Positions 21,501 to 29,768 of a DNA stretch of 64,000 nucleotides are shown here, piece after piece (the first letter of the stretch is position 1; the number at the start of each line of letters is the position of its first letter). Source of the stretch: a virus; IMG/VR virus record IMGVR_UViG_3300048999_000073, positions 1 to 64,000 of that record. One strand, written 5' to 3'. The position numbers and the translations under genes were made by a program. The notes under the pieces are model-generated. The model had not been told where the DNA came from, did no database searches, and saw nothing but the letters and a program-made list of their open reading frames with translations.

Positions 21501-22342
21501 CAGAGACAATCGGCAGCGCAGTCGCCAAGCGCGAAGACGGACCGGCCGCAATGGTCCGCCAGTACCGCAAGGACTTCTCCGAAGTGCTGCCCAGCCACAT
21601 CAACGCGGCCACCTGGGTTCGGCTCGCCCAGGGCGCGCTGAAGAAGGGGAAACGGGTCGACGGGAATCGCACCGAGCTGGAGATCGCGGCGGCGAACAAC
21701 CCGGCCGCGTTCATCCTGGCATTGCGTGACGCGGCGCGACTCGGACTGGAACCCGGGACCGAGGAGTACTACCTGACACCGCGCAAGGTGAAGGGTCGCT
21801 CGGAGATTCTCGGCATCATCGGCTACCAGGGGTTCATCGAGCTGATGTACCGGGCCGGCGCCATTTCCTCCGTGGTCGCCGAGTGCGTCTACGTCAACGA
21901 CAAGTTCCAATACCGACCGGGTGTGGACGAGCGCCCGGTCCACGAGATCGACTGGGACGCCACCGACCGGGGCAAGCTGCGCCTGGTCTACGCCTACGCG
22001 GTGATGAAAGACGGCGCGACCAGCAAGGTTGTCGTACTGAACCGACAAGCCATCGCGGTGATCAAGAAGAGTGCGCAGGGCGCCGAGTCCGAGTACAGCC
22101 CGTGGCAGACCAACGAGCCGGCGATGTGGCTCAAGTCGTCTGTGCGGCAGCTGGCGAAATGGGTTCCGACCTCCGCCGAATATCGCCGCGAGCAGATCCG
22201 CGCGGGACTGCAGGCTACCCGGGATGTTGAAGGGGCCGCTGTCGACGCCGGGTTCCGCGTGGACGAAGTCCCCGACGTGTCGCACCTGTCTGAGCTGCGC
22301 GACGACGACCCGGACGTGATTGACGGCGAGGTTGTCGAATGA
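21497..22342 (+). CDS. recT: RecT-family single-strand annealing protein
   Basis: 281 aa, the usual RecT length. Characteristic segments are NNPAAFILALRDAARLGLEP, the EYYLTPRKVKGRSEILGIIG stretch, QGFIELMYRAGAISSVVAEC, and WQTNEPAMWLKSSVRQLAKW. It binds single-stranded DNA and anneals complementary strands, working with the YqaJ-type nuclease as a two-component recombinase. The C-terminus is acidic, as in many annealases. Confidence 0.93.
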   Translation: MTETIGSAVAKREDGPAAMVRQYRKDFSEVLPSHINAATWVRLAQGALKKGKRVDGNRTELEIAAANNPAAFILALRDAARLGLEPGTEEYYLTPRKVKGRSEILGIIGYQGFIELMYRAGAISSVVAECVYVNDKFQYRPGVDERPVHEIDWDATDRGKLRLVYAYAVMKDGATSKVVVLNRQAIAVIKKSAQGAESEYSPWQTNEPAMWLKSSVRQLAKWVPTSAEYRREQIRAGLQATRDVEGAAVDAGFRVDEVPDVSHLSELRDDDPDVIDGEVVE

Positions 22343-22593
22343 GCGGCGGGTTTGAGCTGAAGGACGTCACGAACACGGGGGTTCGGCAGAACGCGGACCT
22401 CGACTGGGACGTATTCGTGGAATCCCCGGAAGGGCTGCGACTTTACGCGACATGCCCGTACGAGCAGTACGCGAAAGACGTGGCGCGGGCATTGCGGGTA
22501 CACGCCAACGCGCTCCGGATGATGCCCGACTTCATCGAATTCACCAAGAAGCTCACCCGGGACACTCAGAAGGAGATGCTCGACGATGAGTGA
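22339..22593 (+). CDS. hypothetical protein
   Basis: 84 aa. FELKDVTNTGVRQNADLDWD and an acidic C-terminal helix. Coupled to recT by a four-base overlap. No family recognised. Confidence 0.6.
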   Translation: MSGGFELKDVTNTGVRQNADLDWDVFVESPEGLRLYATCPYEQYAKDVARALRVHANALRMMPDFIEFTKKLTRDTQKEMLDDE

Positions 22594-22819
22594 CCACGCC
22601 GAGACCGCGATCGACCAGCTCCGCATCGCCGACAACATCGACCCCCACACCTACAGCGACCCCGACCGCACGATCAACTTCCACCTCAGGGCCGCCACCG
22701 TCCACGCCATCCTCGACGTCGCCGACGCCATCCGCACCGCCGGCCTGGGCGGCTGGTCCGCGCTCGACGCCCTCGCCCAGGCCGAGCAGCTCATGCCCGT
22801 GAGCAGGTCGCGGCCATGA
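22586..22819 (+). CDS. hypothetical helical protein
   Basis: 77 aa, MSDHAETAIDQLRIADNIDP. Helical with a Gly-Trp turn. Overlaps both neighbours by a few bases. No family recognised. Confidence 0.6.
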   Translation: MSDHAETAIDQLRIADNIDPHTYSDPDRTINFHLRAATVHAILDVADAIRTAGLGGWSALDALAQAEQLMPVSRSRP

Positions 22820-23151
22820 ACGTGCAGACAACCAGAGTCGAACTGCTCACCGCCGAGGTCCGCACCCTGATGGTCGGCGACCGGCAGGTCACCATGTCGA
22901 TCTACCACCAGCTCGACTGGGTCGACCCGCGTGAGATCGAACCGTTCGGGCGGGTGCACTCCAAGGCGCACAAGTTCCCGGCGGTCGAGGTCGTCGGCAG
23001 CCGCGACGGGATCCTGGTGCGGTCCTACCTCCGTAAGGACAACTGGGCCCGAGGCGCCCAGCCCAGCTTCAAGATGCCCGAGGGACCTACACGCGACCTA
23101 CGCGCGCAGTGGGAGACCCTGCCGCTGATCGTCCTGGCAGGGCTGCGGTGA
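22816..23151 (+). CDS. hypothetical protein
   Basis: 111 aa. TLMVGDRQVTMSIYHQLDWV then EIEPFGRVHSK is reminiscent of uncharacterised phage early proteins. The fold is probably beta-rich. Function unknown. Confidence 0.65.
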   Translation: MNVQTTRVELLTAEVRTLMVGDRQVTMSIYHQLDWVDPREIEPFGRVHSKAHKFPAVEVVGSRDGILVRSYLRKDNWARGAQPSFKMPEGPTRDLRAQWETLPLIVLAGLR

Positions 23152-23157
23152 CCCGCC

Positions 23158-23409
23158 ATGCGAAGGCTGCGAGCACGCCCGGAGACACGCAGTCATTCGC
23201 GTCACTACGCCGCCGCGCGGGACGGCGAGCTGCCCGCCGACGCACTCCCGACCCGGCAGCGGTGGCGGCTGGTCGCCGAGCTGCACGCGTGTGGCTGGAC
23301 GGACTCGGACATCGCGGAGTGGACCCGCATGACGACCTACACGTCCGCCCGGATCCGGGAGGGGATGGGGCTGAAACCGAACAGGCGCCCGGAGGTGAGC
23401 GAGACGTGA
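23158..23409 (+). CDS. small helix-turn-helix protein
   Basis: 83 aa. LHACGWTDSDIAEWTRMTTY then TSARIREGMGL looks like a helix-turn-helix. The N-terminus is basic. It directly precedes the replication gene and may regulate it. Confidence 0.6.
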   Translation: MRRLRARPETRSHSRHYAAARDGELPADALPTRQRWRLVAELHACGWTDSDIAEWTRMTTYTSARIREGMGLKPNRRPEVSET

Positions 23410-24242
23410 CTTGGTTCAAGATCGACGACGGCTTCGACAATCACCCGAAGATCATCAAGGTCGGGAACGCCGCCGCCGGGCTGTACGTGCGATGCGGCGC
23501 TTATTGCGCAAGGCACCTCACGGATGGCTTCATCTCGAACGAAATTTGTCGCCAGTATGGAAGCAAAAGGCTATTCATGCTGCTGGTCAAAGAGGGCCTC
23601 TGGGAGCCGACAAGCGACGGGTACATCATGCACGACTACTTGTCGTACAACCCATCCCGCGCGGAAGTTGAGGCTGAGCGGAAAGCCGCAGCTGAAAGGC
23701 AGCGACAGTCCCGAGAAAGGCGCAGGAGTCACGCCGTGAGTCACGCCGTGACAGGGGCCGATGTCACGCGTGACTCACAGCGTGAGTCACGCCGTGAGTC
23801 ACGCGTTACGTCACGCCGTGAGTCACAGGACCCCGACCCGACCCGACCCGACCCGACCCCAACTACATCCGCTGATGACTTTGAGAGGGAGGGTTCAACT
23901 TCTGCAGCCGGCGCAACTTCGGCGCCGCGCGAGCGCGGCCCCCGCGGCAGCCGAATCCCCGACGATTTCGAAGTCACTCCGTCGATGGTCAGCTGGGCTC
24001 GGGAGAACGCGCCGCACGCCAACGGCCGGGTCGAGACCGACAAATTCCGGGACTACTGGACCGCGAAGTCGGGAAAGGACGCCACCAAGATCGACTGGTC
24101 CGCGACGTGGCGGAACTGGATGCGCACCGCCGAGGAGCAGGCCGGCCGAACCAACGGCACCGCCCGCAACGCCGAGCGGATCCCCACCACCACCGCCCGC
24201 GTCGCCGCGATCGAAGCCCTGAAGATCCCCGAGGAATCATGA
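23406..24242 (+). CDS. replication initiation protein (phage replisome-organiser type)
   Basis: 278 aa from a GTG. The N-terminal VTWFKIDDGFDNHPKIIKVG then CRQYGSKRLFMLLVKEGLWE is a winged-helix origin-binding type seen in phage initiators. A repetitive Arg/Ser/His linker (about residues 105-150) is encoded by the iteron array. The C-terminal part IPDDFEVTPSMVSWARENAP then IDWSATWRNWMR is a replisome-organiser-like tail. An origin lying inside the initiator gene is the arrangement of lambda O. The downstream 24239 gene may be the helicase loader. Confidence 0.75.
   Translation: MTWFKIDDGFDNHPKIIKVGNAAAGLYVRCGAYCARHLTDGFISNEICRQYGSKRLFMLLVKEGLWEPTSDGYIMHDYLSYNPSRAEVEAERKAAAERQRQSRERRRSHAVSHAVTGADVTRDSQRESRRESRVTSRRESQDPDPTRPDPTPTTSADDFEREGSTSAAGATSAPRERGPRGSRIPDDFEVTPSMVSWARENAPHANGRVETDKFRDYWTAKSGKDATKIDWSATWRNWMRTAEEQAGRTNGTARNAERIPTTTARVAAIEALKIPEES
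23726..23828 (+). repeat. iteron array, 12-bp GAGTCACGCCGT, eight copies
   Basis: Copies start at 23726, 23738, 23760, 23772, 23784, 23796, 23808 and 23820 (the last partial), in register except for a 10-bp spacer after the second. The spacer shifts the reading phase: before it the repeat encodes SHAV, after it RRES-type peptide. Conservation of the DNA through a frame change points to a DNA-level role, most likely as origin iterons bound by the surrounding gene's product. A GACCC tandem (23834-23853) follows. Confidence 0.75.
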
Positions 24243-24703
24243 TCACCTGGAACGAGGTTGCCGACCTGCTCAAGCTCTGCGCCGTCTACGACCAGCGCAC
24301 CGTCGGGTCCGAGGACATCCAAGGCTGGCTGCTCGTCGGCCAACACGCCCGCTGGACCAAACGCACCGCGCAACGCGTCATCGTCGAGCACTACGCCAGC
24401 GGCGCCGGGAAGCCCCGGATCACCCCGGCCCAGGTCAGCGACAGCCTCCGCGTGCTGCGCCGCAAAGCCGCCGACACCTTCGAAGACCCGGTGATCCCCG
24501 AAGGGTTCACGGGCGGCGCCCAGTACGTGCACTGGTACCGCCAGCAGATGCGCGCCCACGTCGATGCGCTGCTCGACCGCTGGGCCGACGGGGAACCGAT
24601 GCCGACCGGCCCGCCCACGGTCGAGCAGGGCACACCGAGGCGCGTCCTCGAAGCCGTCAAGACCGTTGCCGCGACCACCCGGATCCCCGAGGAGGACGAA
24701 TGA
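24239..24703 (+). CDS. hypothetical protein, possible helicase-loader partner
   Basis: 154 aa, MITWNEVADLLKLCAVYDQR. Helical, with HARWTKRTAQRVIVEHYASG. Its position right after the initiator suggests a replication accessory. It has no Walker motif, so it is not an AAA+ loader; the role is inferred from context only. Confidence 0.6.
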   Translation: MITWNEVADLLKLCAVYDQRTVGSEDIQGWLLVGQHARWTKRTAQRVIVEHYASGAGKPRITPAQVSDSLRVLRRKAADTFEDPVIPEGFTGGAQYVHWYRQQMRAHVDALLDRWADGEPMPTGPPTVEQGTPRRVLEAVKTVAATTRIPEEDE

Positions 24704-24789
24704 TCATCGGCTGGGACGGGATCGGGATCATCGCCGCCATCAGCCTCGCCGGATTCTTCATCGGCCTGTGGATCGGGGCGCGGCTATGA
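24700..24789 (+). CDS. 29-residue transmembrane micropeptide
   Basis: MIIGWDGIGIIAAISLAGFF followed by IGLWIGARL: one hydrophobic helix. Overlaps the previous stop and the RusA start in ATGA form. No function known. Confidence 0.45.
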   Translation: MIIGWDGIGIIAAISLAGFFIGLWIGARL

Positions 24790-25256
24790 CCGGCCTGACC
24801 GAGACCGAGTGGACGCTGGACGTGTTCGTCGCCGGCCGCCCGGCACCGCAGGGCTCGAAGATGGCCCGCCCGATCTACCGGGGCCGAGGCGACGCGAAGG
24901 TGTTCACCGGGAAGGTCGCCCAGGTCGAGTCGTCGAAGTCCGGGGTCAACGAGTGGCGGGCCGACGTCCGCCAGGTCGCCGGGGATGCCTGGGGTGACCG
25001 GGCGCCGCTGGACTGCGCACTGATCCTGGACCTGGAGTTCGTCCGGCCGCGTCCGGCCGGGCTACCCAAGACGAAGCCGACGCCACCGCACACGAAGCGC
25101 CCCGACAGCTCGAAGCTGACCCGCTCCACCGAGGACGCGCTGACCTCGGCCGGGGTGTACGCCGACGACTCCCGGATCGTCGACCTGCGGGCACGGAAGC
25201 GCTACGCCGAGATCGGCGAATCCCCTGGGTGCCGCATCCGGATCGCCATCGCATGA
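24786..25256 (+). CDS. rusA: RusA-family Holliday junction resolvase
   Basis: 156 aa. The diagnostic block is KRPDSSKLTRSTEDALTSAG followed by VYADDSRIVDLRARKRYAE, with the metal-binding aspartates typical of RusA. The N-terminus VFVAGRPAPQGSKMARP is also characteristic. It cuts four-way junctions made during phage recombination and replication. A RuvB-like ATPase is encoded at 30964-32220, but no RuvA or RuvC is seen. Confidence 0.9.
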   Translation: MTGLTETEWTLDVFVAGRPAPQGSKMARPIYRGRGDAKVFTGKVAQVESSKSGVNEWRADVRQVAGDAWGDRAPLDCALILDLEFVRPRPAGLPKTKPTPPHTKRPDSSKLTRSTEDALTSAGVYADDSRIVDLRARKRYAEIGESPGCRIRIAIA

Positions 25257-25393
25257 ACGACCCGATCACCGCCCTGATTTTCGGCGCCTGCTACCTGGCC
25301 ACAGTCGCCGTGCAAACCATGTGGCTGGCCAGGCTTTCCGATCAAGTTCACCAACTCCGCGCGGACCTAGATCAGGTCCGCCGGGACCGCTGA
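25253..25393 (+). CDS. 46-residue membrane-anchored coiled-coil peptide
   Basis: MNDPITALIFGACYLATVAV starts one TM helix, followed by SDQVHQLRADLDQVRRDR, a short coiled coil. The ATGA overlap with rusA supports translation. Function unknown. Confidence 0.5.
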   Translation: MNDPITALIFGACYLATVAVQTMWLARLSDQVHQLRADLDQVRRDR

Positions 25394-25407
25394 AGGGAGA
25401 CAACCCG

Positions 25408-25977
25408 ATGTCCGTGAAGATCCTGTCCAAGGCCGACTTCGACGAAATCGTGGTCGAGACCCAGGACGCCGACAAGTCCGGCTGGAGCAAGATCGACTTT
25501 GCCCAGCTCAAGCCGGCGACGCTGACCCTGAAGGGCACCTGGAACGCCGCCTTCGACCCGGCCAGCCTCAAGGCACTCCTGGCGCCATTCCCGTTCGAGG
25601 CGCCGATGCGGCCTGACGTCCAGCTCGACGAGCTGCTGACCCAGATCGAGGGGTTCACCACCGGCGACCAGCTCGCCCGGTTCTTCTTCGACCAGGGCGT
25701 GCGCGGTTTCCAGACCCAGCCCGGTGACTGCCCGTTCGCCAAGTGGATCAAGGTGGTGACCGGGAAGGACTTCCACGTCGGCAGCCGGTGGATCACCCGG
25801 CCCGAGGACCCGACCGGCCCGGCGGCGGTGCTCAACTCGGGGTCCCGCGAGTTCGTCACGAAGTTCGACCTCGGCTGCTACCCGCAGCTGGTCCAGGGCC
25901 ACCAGCGCAACGTCGTGACCCAGTGCCCGTGTGACCTCTGCGCCTCGCTCAAGGTCGTGACGTTCGAGGCGGCCTGA
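25408..25977 (+). CDS. hypothetical early protein
   Basis: 189 aa from the ATG at 25408 with AGGGAGA upstream. KPATLTLKGTWNAAFDPASL and GTTGD-type beta elements, then CPCDLCASLKVVTFEAA at the end. No family recognised. Last gene before a strong terminator. Confidence 0.65.
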   Translation: MSVKILSKADFDEIVVETQDADKSGWSKIDFAQLKPATLTLKGTWNAAFDPASLKALLAPFPFEAPMRPDVQLDELLTQIEGFTTGDQLARFFFDQGVRGFQTQPGDCPFAKWIKVVTGKDFHVGSRWITRPEDPTGPAAVLNSGSREFVTKFDLGCYPQLVQGHQRNVVTQCPCDLCASLKVVTFEAA

Positions 25978-25982
25978 CATGC

Positions 25983-26020
25983 GAGAGCGCCCCGTCCAGG
26001 GGGCTGGGCGGGGCGCTCTC
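25983..26020 (+). terminator. strong hairpin terminator
   Basis: GAGAGCGCCCCG (25983-25994) pairs perfectly with 26009-26020, five bases after the preceding stop. Only TT follows, so the U tract is weak, as is common in actinobacteria. Confidence 0.6.
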
Positions 26021-26090
26021 TTGGCTGGACAACCCGTGGTCACCGCTCGCGGCGCGACCGTCACCGATCGTACGACGGGAGTGGTCACCG

Positions 26091-26942
26091 ATGCATGCAT
26101 GCCCCTGCGAGTGCCATGGCCGCTGGCAGCACCCCTGCTCGATCCAGGGCGGCTGCGGTCACCTGCACAATCCTCGCCCCGCCGAGCCGGCGCGGGCCGA
26201 GATGCTGCCGAAGCCGTTCGAGGCGTGCGTGTTGTGCCGTCCGCCGGCGCCGGGACAGGCGTGGAACTTCGCCGAGTCCGGATACGTGACTTGCCGCCCG
26301 TGCTGGCAACGCCTAAGGCGCCATTTGAGGGGCCTGAGCGAGCGCTACGCGCGTTTAAACCCTCGCCCTGGCGTGATGGGCGAGACCGGCGGCCGCGGGG
26401 CGCCAGGCTTCGTTTCAGCGCCTCCCGCGAATCTTCACATCGTCGCCATCCGCGACCACCGCTCCACCCCCGACGCCCGTGTCTGGCTCGCCAGCGACGG
26501 CCGGGTCCACCGCGAGTCCGAACGCCCGCCCCTGTCCACCTACGCTGAGCTGGACAAACTCGCCGCCGGGGTCATCGCCGCCCGCGGATTCGAACACGGC
26601 CACGGCCAGGCCAGCGTCGCCGGCCTGTGCTGGTGGTTCGACCAACAGCTCGAATGGATCACCGCCCAGACCGCTGTGATCATGTTCGCCCGGCACCTGC
26701 GGAAGCTCCTCGGCCAGCTCAAACCAGCCACCGGCGACGACCGGTTCTGGATCGCCAACTGCCCCAACACCATCGACGAAGGCGCCCACACCCGAACGTG
26801 CGGCGCGAACCTGTTCGTCCCACAACGCGGCAACGTCATCACCTGCGGAAAGTGCGGCCGAGACTGGCCCCGCGACAAGTGGGACGGCGACAGCCCCGAC
26901 AGCCTCGCGCAGCTGGTCAAGGACAGGCGGCTCTCGGCGTGA
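26091..26942 (+). CDS. cysteine-rich DNA-binding-like phage protein
   Basis: 283 aa. The N-terminus MHACPCECHGRWQHPCSI holds a Cys/His cluster, followed by CVLC and CRPCWQR. The C-terminus has a zinc ribbon (CGANLFVPQRGNVITCGKCG). A central Trp-rich helical region (LCWWFDQQLEWITAQTAVIM) is typical of uncharacterised actinobacterial prophage proteins. Two separated zinc regions suggest nucleic-acid binding. Confidence 0.7.
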   Translation: MHACPCECHGRWQHPCSIQGGCGHLHNPRPAEPARAEMLPKPFEACVLCRPPAPGQAWNFAESGYVTCRPCWQRLRRHLRGLSERYARLNPRPGVMGETGGRGAPGFVSAPPANLHIVAIRDHRSTPDARVWLASDGRVHRESERPPLSTYAELDKLAAGVIAARGFEHGHGQASVAGLCWWFDQQLEWITAQTAVIMFARHLRKLLGQLKPATGDDRFWIANCPNTIDEGAHTRTCGANLFVPQRGNVITCGKCGRDWPRDKWDGDSPDSLAQLVKDRRLSA

Positions 26943-27010
26943 CCGGGTGGGTCTTCTTCGTCGCGTGTGTCGCGTTCCTGCTCGGGTTTGTCGCGGCGCG
27001 ACTCATCTGA
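26939..27010 (+). CDS. 23-residue transmembrane micropeptide
   Basis: GTG start; TGWVFFVACVAFLLGFVAAR is one membrane helix. Overlaps the previous stop and touches the next start. Supported only by overlaps and composition. Confidence 0.4.
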   Translation: MTGWVFFVACVAFLLGFVAARLI

Positions 27011-27228
27011 TGCGGCACCTGTTCACCGCCGCCGAAGCCGCGCGGCTGTTCCACATTCCGCCCGGCAGCATCCGCGCGTGGAAAGCGAAAGGCCAGCTCT
27101 ACCACATGGGTCTGTCAGCACGCGGCCAGCCGATGTACGACCGCGAAGACCTCATCGCACTGCGCGACGGCACCCGCCGCCGCGTGCAACGCAAACCCCG
27201 AACACGCAGGAAGGAAGCCCATGGCTAA
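27010..27228 (+). CDS. MerR/Xis-type winged-helix protein
   Basis: 72 aa. LFTAAEAARLFHIPPGSIRA then WKAKGQLYHMGLSARGQPMY is a winged-helix DNA-binding domain; the C-terminus RRRVQRKPRTRRKEA is strongly basic. Possibly a regulator of late expression. Confidence 0.72.
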   Translation: MRHLFTAAEAARLFHIPPGSIRAWKAKGQLYHMGLSARGQPMYDREDLIALRDGTRRRVQRKPRTRRKEAHG

Positions 27229-27526
27229 CTACAGCAACTACGGCACCATCAGCACCAACGGCGCCACGATCACCCTCGACCCGCAGATCAGCGACACCCG
27301 CCCCAAGACACCGGGTGGGCTGATCGTCACCGCCACCGCGCAGGTCAAAGACGGCTGGCTCGGCCAGGTTCTCGTGGACAAGACGATCGTCTGGGAAAGC
27401 CGCGCGTTCGCCAGCCCCGACTCTGCCGTGGACGCAGCCAACCGGCGCGTGGTCGAGGCGGTCACGGCCTGGTTCGTCGACCCGACGCCGGCCCTGACCG
27501 TGAATGCGGAATGCGCCGAAGAATGA
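27221..27526 (+). CDS. hypothetical protein
   Basis: 101 aa, ANYSNYGTISTNGATITLDP. Beta-rich with a C-terminal helix (DAANRRVVEAVTAWFVD). Overlaps the previous gene by eight bases. No family recognised. Confidence 0.6.
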   Translation: MANYSNYGTISTNGATITLDPQISDTRPKTPGGLIVTATAQVKDGWLGQVLVDKTIVWESRAFASPDSAVDAANRRVVEAVTAWFVDPTPALTVNAECAEE

Positions 27527-27710
27527 AATATGACACGGCTGAACTTGACCACCCAACCACATCCATGTAACGCTGCGCTCGACGCTGGGCCTCCCATAAC
27601 GCGGTTCGCCCAGGCCACCCCCTCAGAATTTGACTTCACCCCGGCCCAATCAGCACAATTCAGAGTGCGGCAAACAGCCGCACCAAAGTGCTGAAGGTTC
27701 TGTCGGGAAA

Positions 27711-27746
27711 ACCCCCGGTTCGCGCAATTCGAGCCGGGGGTTTTTC
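27711..27746 (+). terminator. rho-independent terminator
   Basis: ACCCCCGGTT (27711-27720) pairs with 27732-27741 and is followed by TTTTT. It lies after the 27221-27526 gene and 18 bp before the next start. Confidence 0.7.
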
Positions 27747-27763
27747 AATGCGCGAAGGACCCC

Positions 27764-28474
27764 ATGGACAACACGATCTACGTGACCAACCGCTCCACTC
27801 AGGTCACCGACGCGCAGGTCCAGGCAATGACCGCCGCGTGTGCCAAGCAAATCGCGCAACATGTCGCGCCCGCGCATTTCGTGACAGCCGCACCCGTGCT
27901 GTACCTGGCGCGGCACGCACCATCACCGGCCGCCCAGTCGCGGATCATCACCGTGCAGGACACCCTCGACGACGCCCAAGCCCTCGGGTATCACACCCAA
28001 GACGGATCCGAACACATCTGGGGTGTCGTCGGGACCAGCGCGGCCATCAGCCAAGGCGCGAAGGCACTCACCGGCCCGTATGCCATCTCCACCATCCTCT
28101 CCCACGAGGTCGCGGAGATGTTCATGGACCCGTTCTGCTCCGGGTGGTTCGACTCCGGACGCGGCTACCTGGTGGCCTACGAAATCGGCGACCCCGTCCA
28201 GTCCGACTACTACATGATCGACAGTGTCGCCGTGTCCAACTTCGTGACCGCCGCATGGTTCAACCCGCAGGCCGCGCGCACCGACCAGTTCGACTACATG
28301 CGCCGCGTGCCCGGCCCGTTCACGCTGTCCAAGGGCGGCTACTGGGTGCAGATGAAAGACGGCAAGGCCACCCAGAAGTTCGGCGACGAGATGCCGCAGT
28401 GGCTGCGCGAGGTCAAGGCGCACGAACAGACCCGCACCCAGCGCATCGGCCGAGGCCCAACCGCCGGCCCGTGA
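27764..28474 (+). CDS. putative zinc-protease-like protein (HEVAEM motif)
   Basis: 236 aa. AISTILSHEVAEMFMDPFCS resembles a short metalloprotease-like motif (HExxE followed by DP) found in uncharacterised actinobacterial proteins; the classical HExxH is not complete. The rest is a globular alpha/beta domain. It sits alone behind a terminator, suggesting its own promoter and a lysogenic or early accessory role. Confidence 0.6.
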   Translation: MDNTIYVTNRSTQVTDAQVQAMTAACAKQIAQHVAPAHFVTAAPVLYLARHAPSPAAQSRIITVQDTLDDAQALGYHTQDGSEHIWGVVGTSAAISQGAKALTGPYAISTILSHEVAEMFMDPFCSGWFDSGRGYLVAYEIGDPVQSDYYMIDSVAVSNFVTAAWFNPQAARTDQFDYMRRVPGPFTLSKGGYWVQMKDGKATQKFGDEMPQWLREVKAHEQTRTQRIGRGPTAGP

Positions 28475-28614
28475 AGAACTTCCGGCGCTGTCAGTGCGAG
28501 CGGTGCCGGCGCCGCCGGGTGATCCGGCGCGAAGTCGTCAAGCGCATCCGAGCCGAGCGCAGCCTCATCCGCCGCGCCCGCACCTGGTACCGCCAGCGGA
28601 AGGATCGAACATGA
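28471..28614 (+). CDS. 47-residue very basic protein
   Basis: GTG start overlapping the previous stop. KNFRRCQCERCRRRRVIRRE then VVKRIRAERSLIRR: about 40% Arg/Lys with a CQCERC cluster. Likely nucleic-acid binding; not recognised. Confidence 0.5.
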   Translation: MKNFRRCQCERCRRRRVIRREVVKRIRAERSLIRRARTWYRQRKDRT

Positions 28615-28757
28615 TCGTCCTCGGGCTCGTGTTCCTGGTCTGCGGCCTGCTACTCGGCAGCGCCACCCTCACATGGATCGGGATCGTCCTGCTCGTCGTC
28701 GGCGCCATACTCGTTGCCGCCGGCACCGGCGGCCCCGTCGGCGGACGCTGGTGGTGA
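28611..28757 (+). CDS. 48-residue two-TM membrane protein
   Basis: MIVLGLVFLVCGLLLGSATL then TWIGIVLLVVGAILVAAGTG, ending GGPVGGRWW. The pattern matches a small membrane-protein family widespread in actinobacteria (hydrophobic hairpin, Gly-rich tail). Role unknown. Confidence 0.6.
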   Translation: MIVLGLVFLVCGLLLGSATLTWIGIVLLVVGAILVAAGTGGPVGGRWW

Positions 28758-28786
28758 GTAGTTGCGCTAAGCAACTAGACGGGCAC

Positions 28787-28825
28787 AAAAAAGGGGCCAG
28801 CACCCCCGGTCGGGATGCCGGCCCC
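28787..28825 (-). terminator. rho-independent terminator for the minus-strand accessory block
   Basis: On the minus strand GGGGCCGGC (28825-28817) pairs with GCUGGCCCC (28801-28793) with one G-U pair, then a run of six U. The wobble would be an A-C mismatch on the plus strand, so it acts on minus-strand transcripts ending the 28831 gene. Confidence 0.75.
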
Positions 28826-28830
28826 TTCGA

Positions 28831-29124
28831 TCAGTGTCGGGGTTCGTCACGGATCTGATAGACCCGCGTTGGTGTCACCTTTAGGGCGGCGGCCATCCGG
28901 TTGGTAGGCGCCCGCCGCCCCGCGTACTGCTTGTACACGGCCCGCACAACCGACTGGATCTCCTGGAGCACACCCTCGCGCCGCTGCTCCAGCTCGGCCT
29001 GTTCGGCGACCAACGCCTCCAGCTTTTCGATCATCGCGTCCGTGGCCTTGGCCTCGGCCAGCCTGCTCCGCACGGCCGACAGCTCGGCCGTCAACTCCTC
29101 CACGCTGCGGTGTTCTACAGCCAT
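28831..29124 (-). CDS. coiled-coil protein with C-terminal helix-turn-helix
   Basis: 97 aa from the ATG at 29124 behind AAAGGGGG; a start at 29175 is possible. The N-terminal two thirds are coiled coil (EELTAELSAVRSRLAEAKAT). The end, RRAPTNRMAAALKVTPTRVY then QIRDEPRH, looks like a short helix-turn-helix. Possibly a small DNA-binding dimer. Confidence 0.65.
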   Translation of the reverse strand: MAVEHRSVEELTAELSAVRSRLAEAKATDAMIEKLEALVAEQAELEQRREGVLQEIQSVVRAVYKQYAGRRAPTNRMAAALKVTPTRVYQIRDEPRH

Positions 29125-29171
29125 CTTGGTGTTGCCCCCTTTCAGTTCAAGGAGGCTACACGTGAGTCCGT

Positions 29172-29441
29172 TCATGATCGGGTCAACTCCATCTGGACGA
29201 GGTAGCCGGCGGGGAACCGCCGTGCGCAGTCCGAGCCGACTGGGAAACAACCCAGGTCCTCGGCCTCGGGGATCTCGGCGTCGACCGGGATGGCCTGGCC
29301 GCTGACGTTGGCCCGACAGTGCGGCACGTCCGGGCCCGGCTTGACCTGCTTGCCGCAGGCCGCGCACTCGCGCCCGGTCTGACCGGTCTTCGTGCGCGCG
29401 AGGTACTGGGTACTGGAAGCGAAGATCGCGGGCGCGCTCAT
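29172..29441 (-). CDS. zinc-binding protein
   Basis: 89 aa from the ATG at 29441, preceded by GGAGG at four bases. CAACGKQVKPGPDVPHC gives a CxxC-His/Cys site, later FPVGSDCARRF. Common style of actinophage 'ribbon' proteins; function unknown. Confidence 0.65.
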   Translation of the reverse strand: MSAPAIFASSTQYLARTKTGQTGRECAACGKQVKPGPDVPHCRANVSGQAIPVDAEIPEAEDLGCFPVGSDCARRFPAGYLVQMELTRS

Positions 29442-29543
29442 AGGTCCTCCGTTCATGATCATCTTCCTCGAGGTCGGCCGGGTGGCCGCCGCGTCGACAC
29501 GGACCCCCTCGGGCCGTGTCGCGCGGGTGTAACACCCGGACAC

Positions 29544-29768
29544 CTATCGAATGAACCGTCGGCCGGTAGGTACCGGCTCAGGAGGCGGCACCGCGTCACG
29601 AGGCGCCGGCACCGCCCACCCATCCACCACCAGCGTGTTGACGAACTGATGGTTCAGCGGCTCGCACACCACCCGCGTCACCAGGCCGGTGACCAACGCA
29701 CGCTGGCCACCGAACTCCACCACGATCCGAATCGGCTGCCCCTCGGACAGCTTGTGGACCTTCGCCAT
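29544..29768 (-). CDS. hypothetical protein
   Basis: 74 aa, MAKVHKLSEGQPIRIVVEFG. A small beta domain is likely. Its ATG shares one base with the stop of the upstream gene. Confidence 0.6.
   Translation of the reverse strand: MAKVHKLSEGQPIRIVVEFGGQRALVTGLVTRVVCEPLNHQFVNTLVVDGWAVPAPRDAVPPPEPVPTGRRFIR

Noticed and set aside
23726-23853. CRISPR array suggested by the short repeats
   Set aside because: Repeats are 12 bp, contiguous, and inside a coding gene, with no spacers of constant length. They are iterons.
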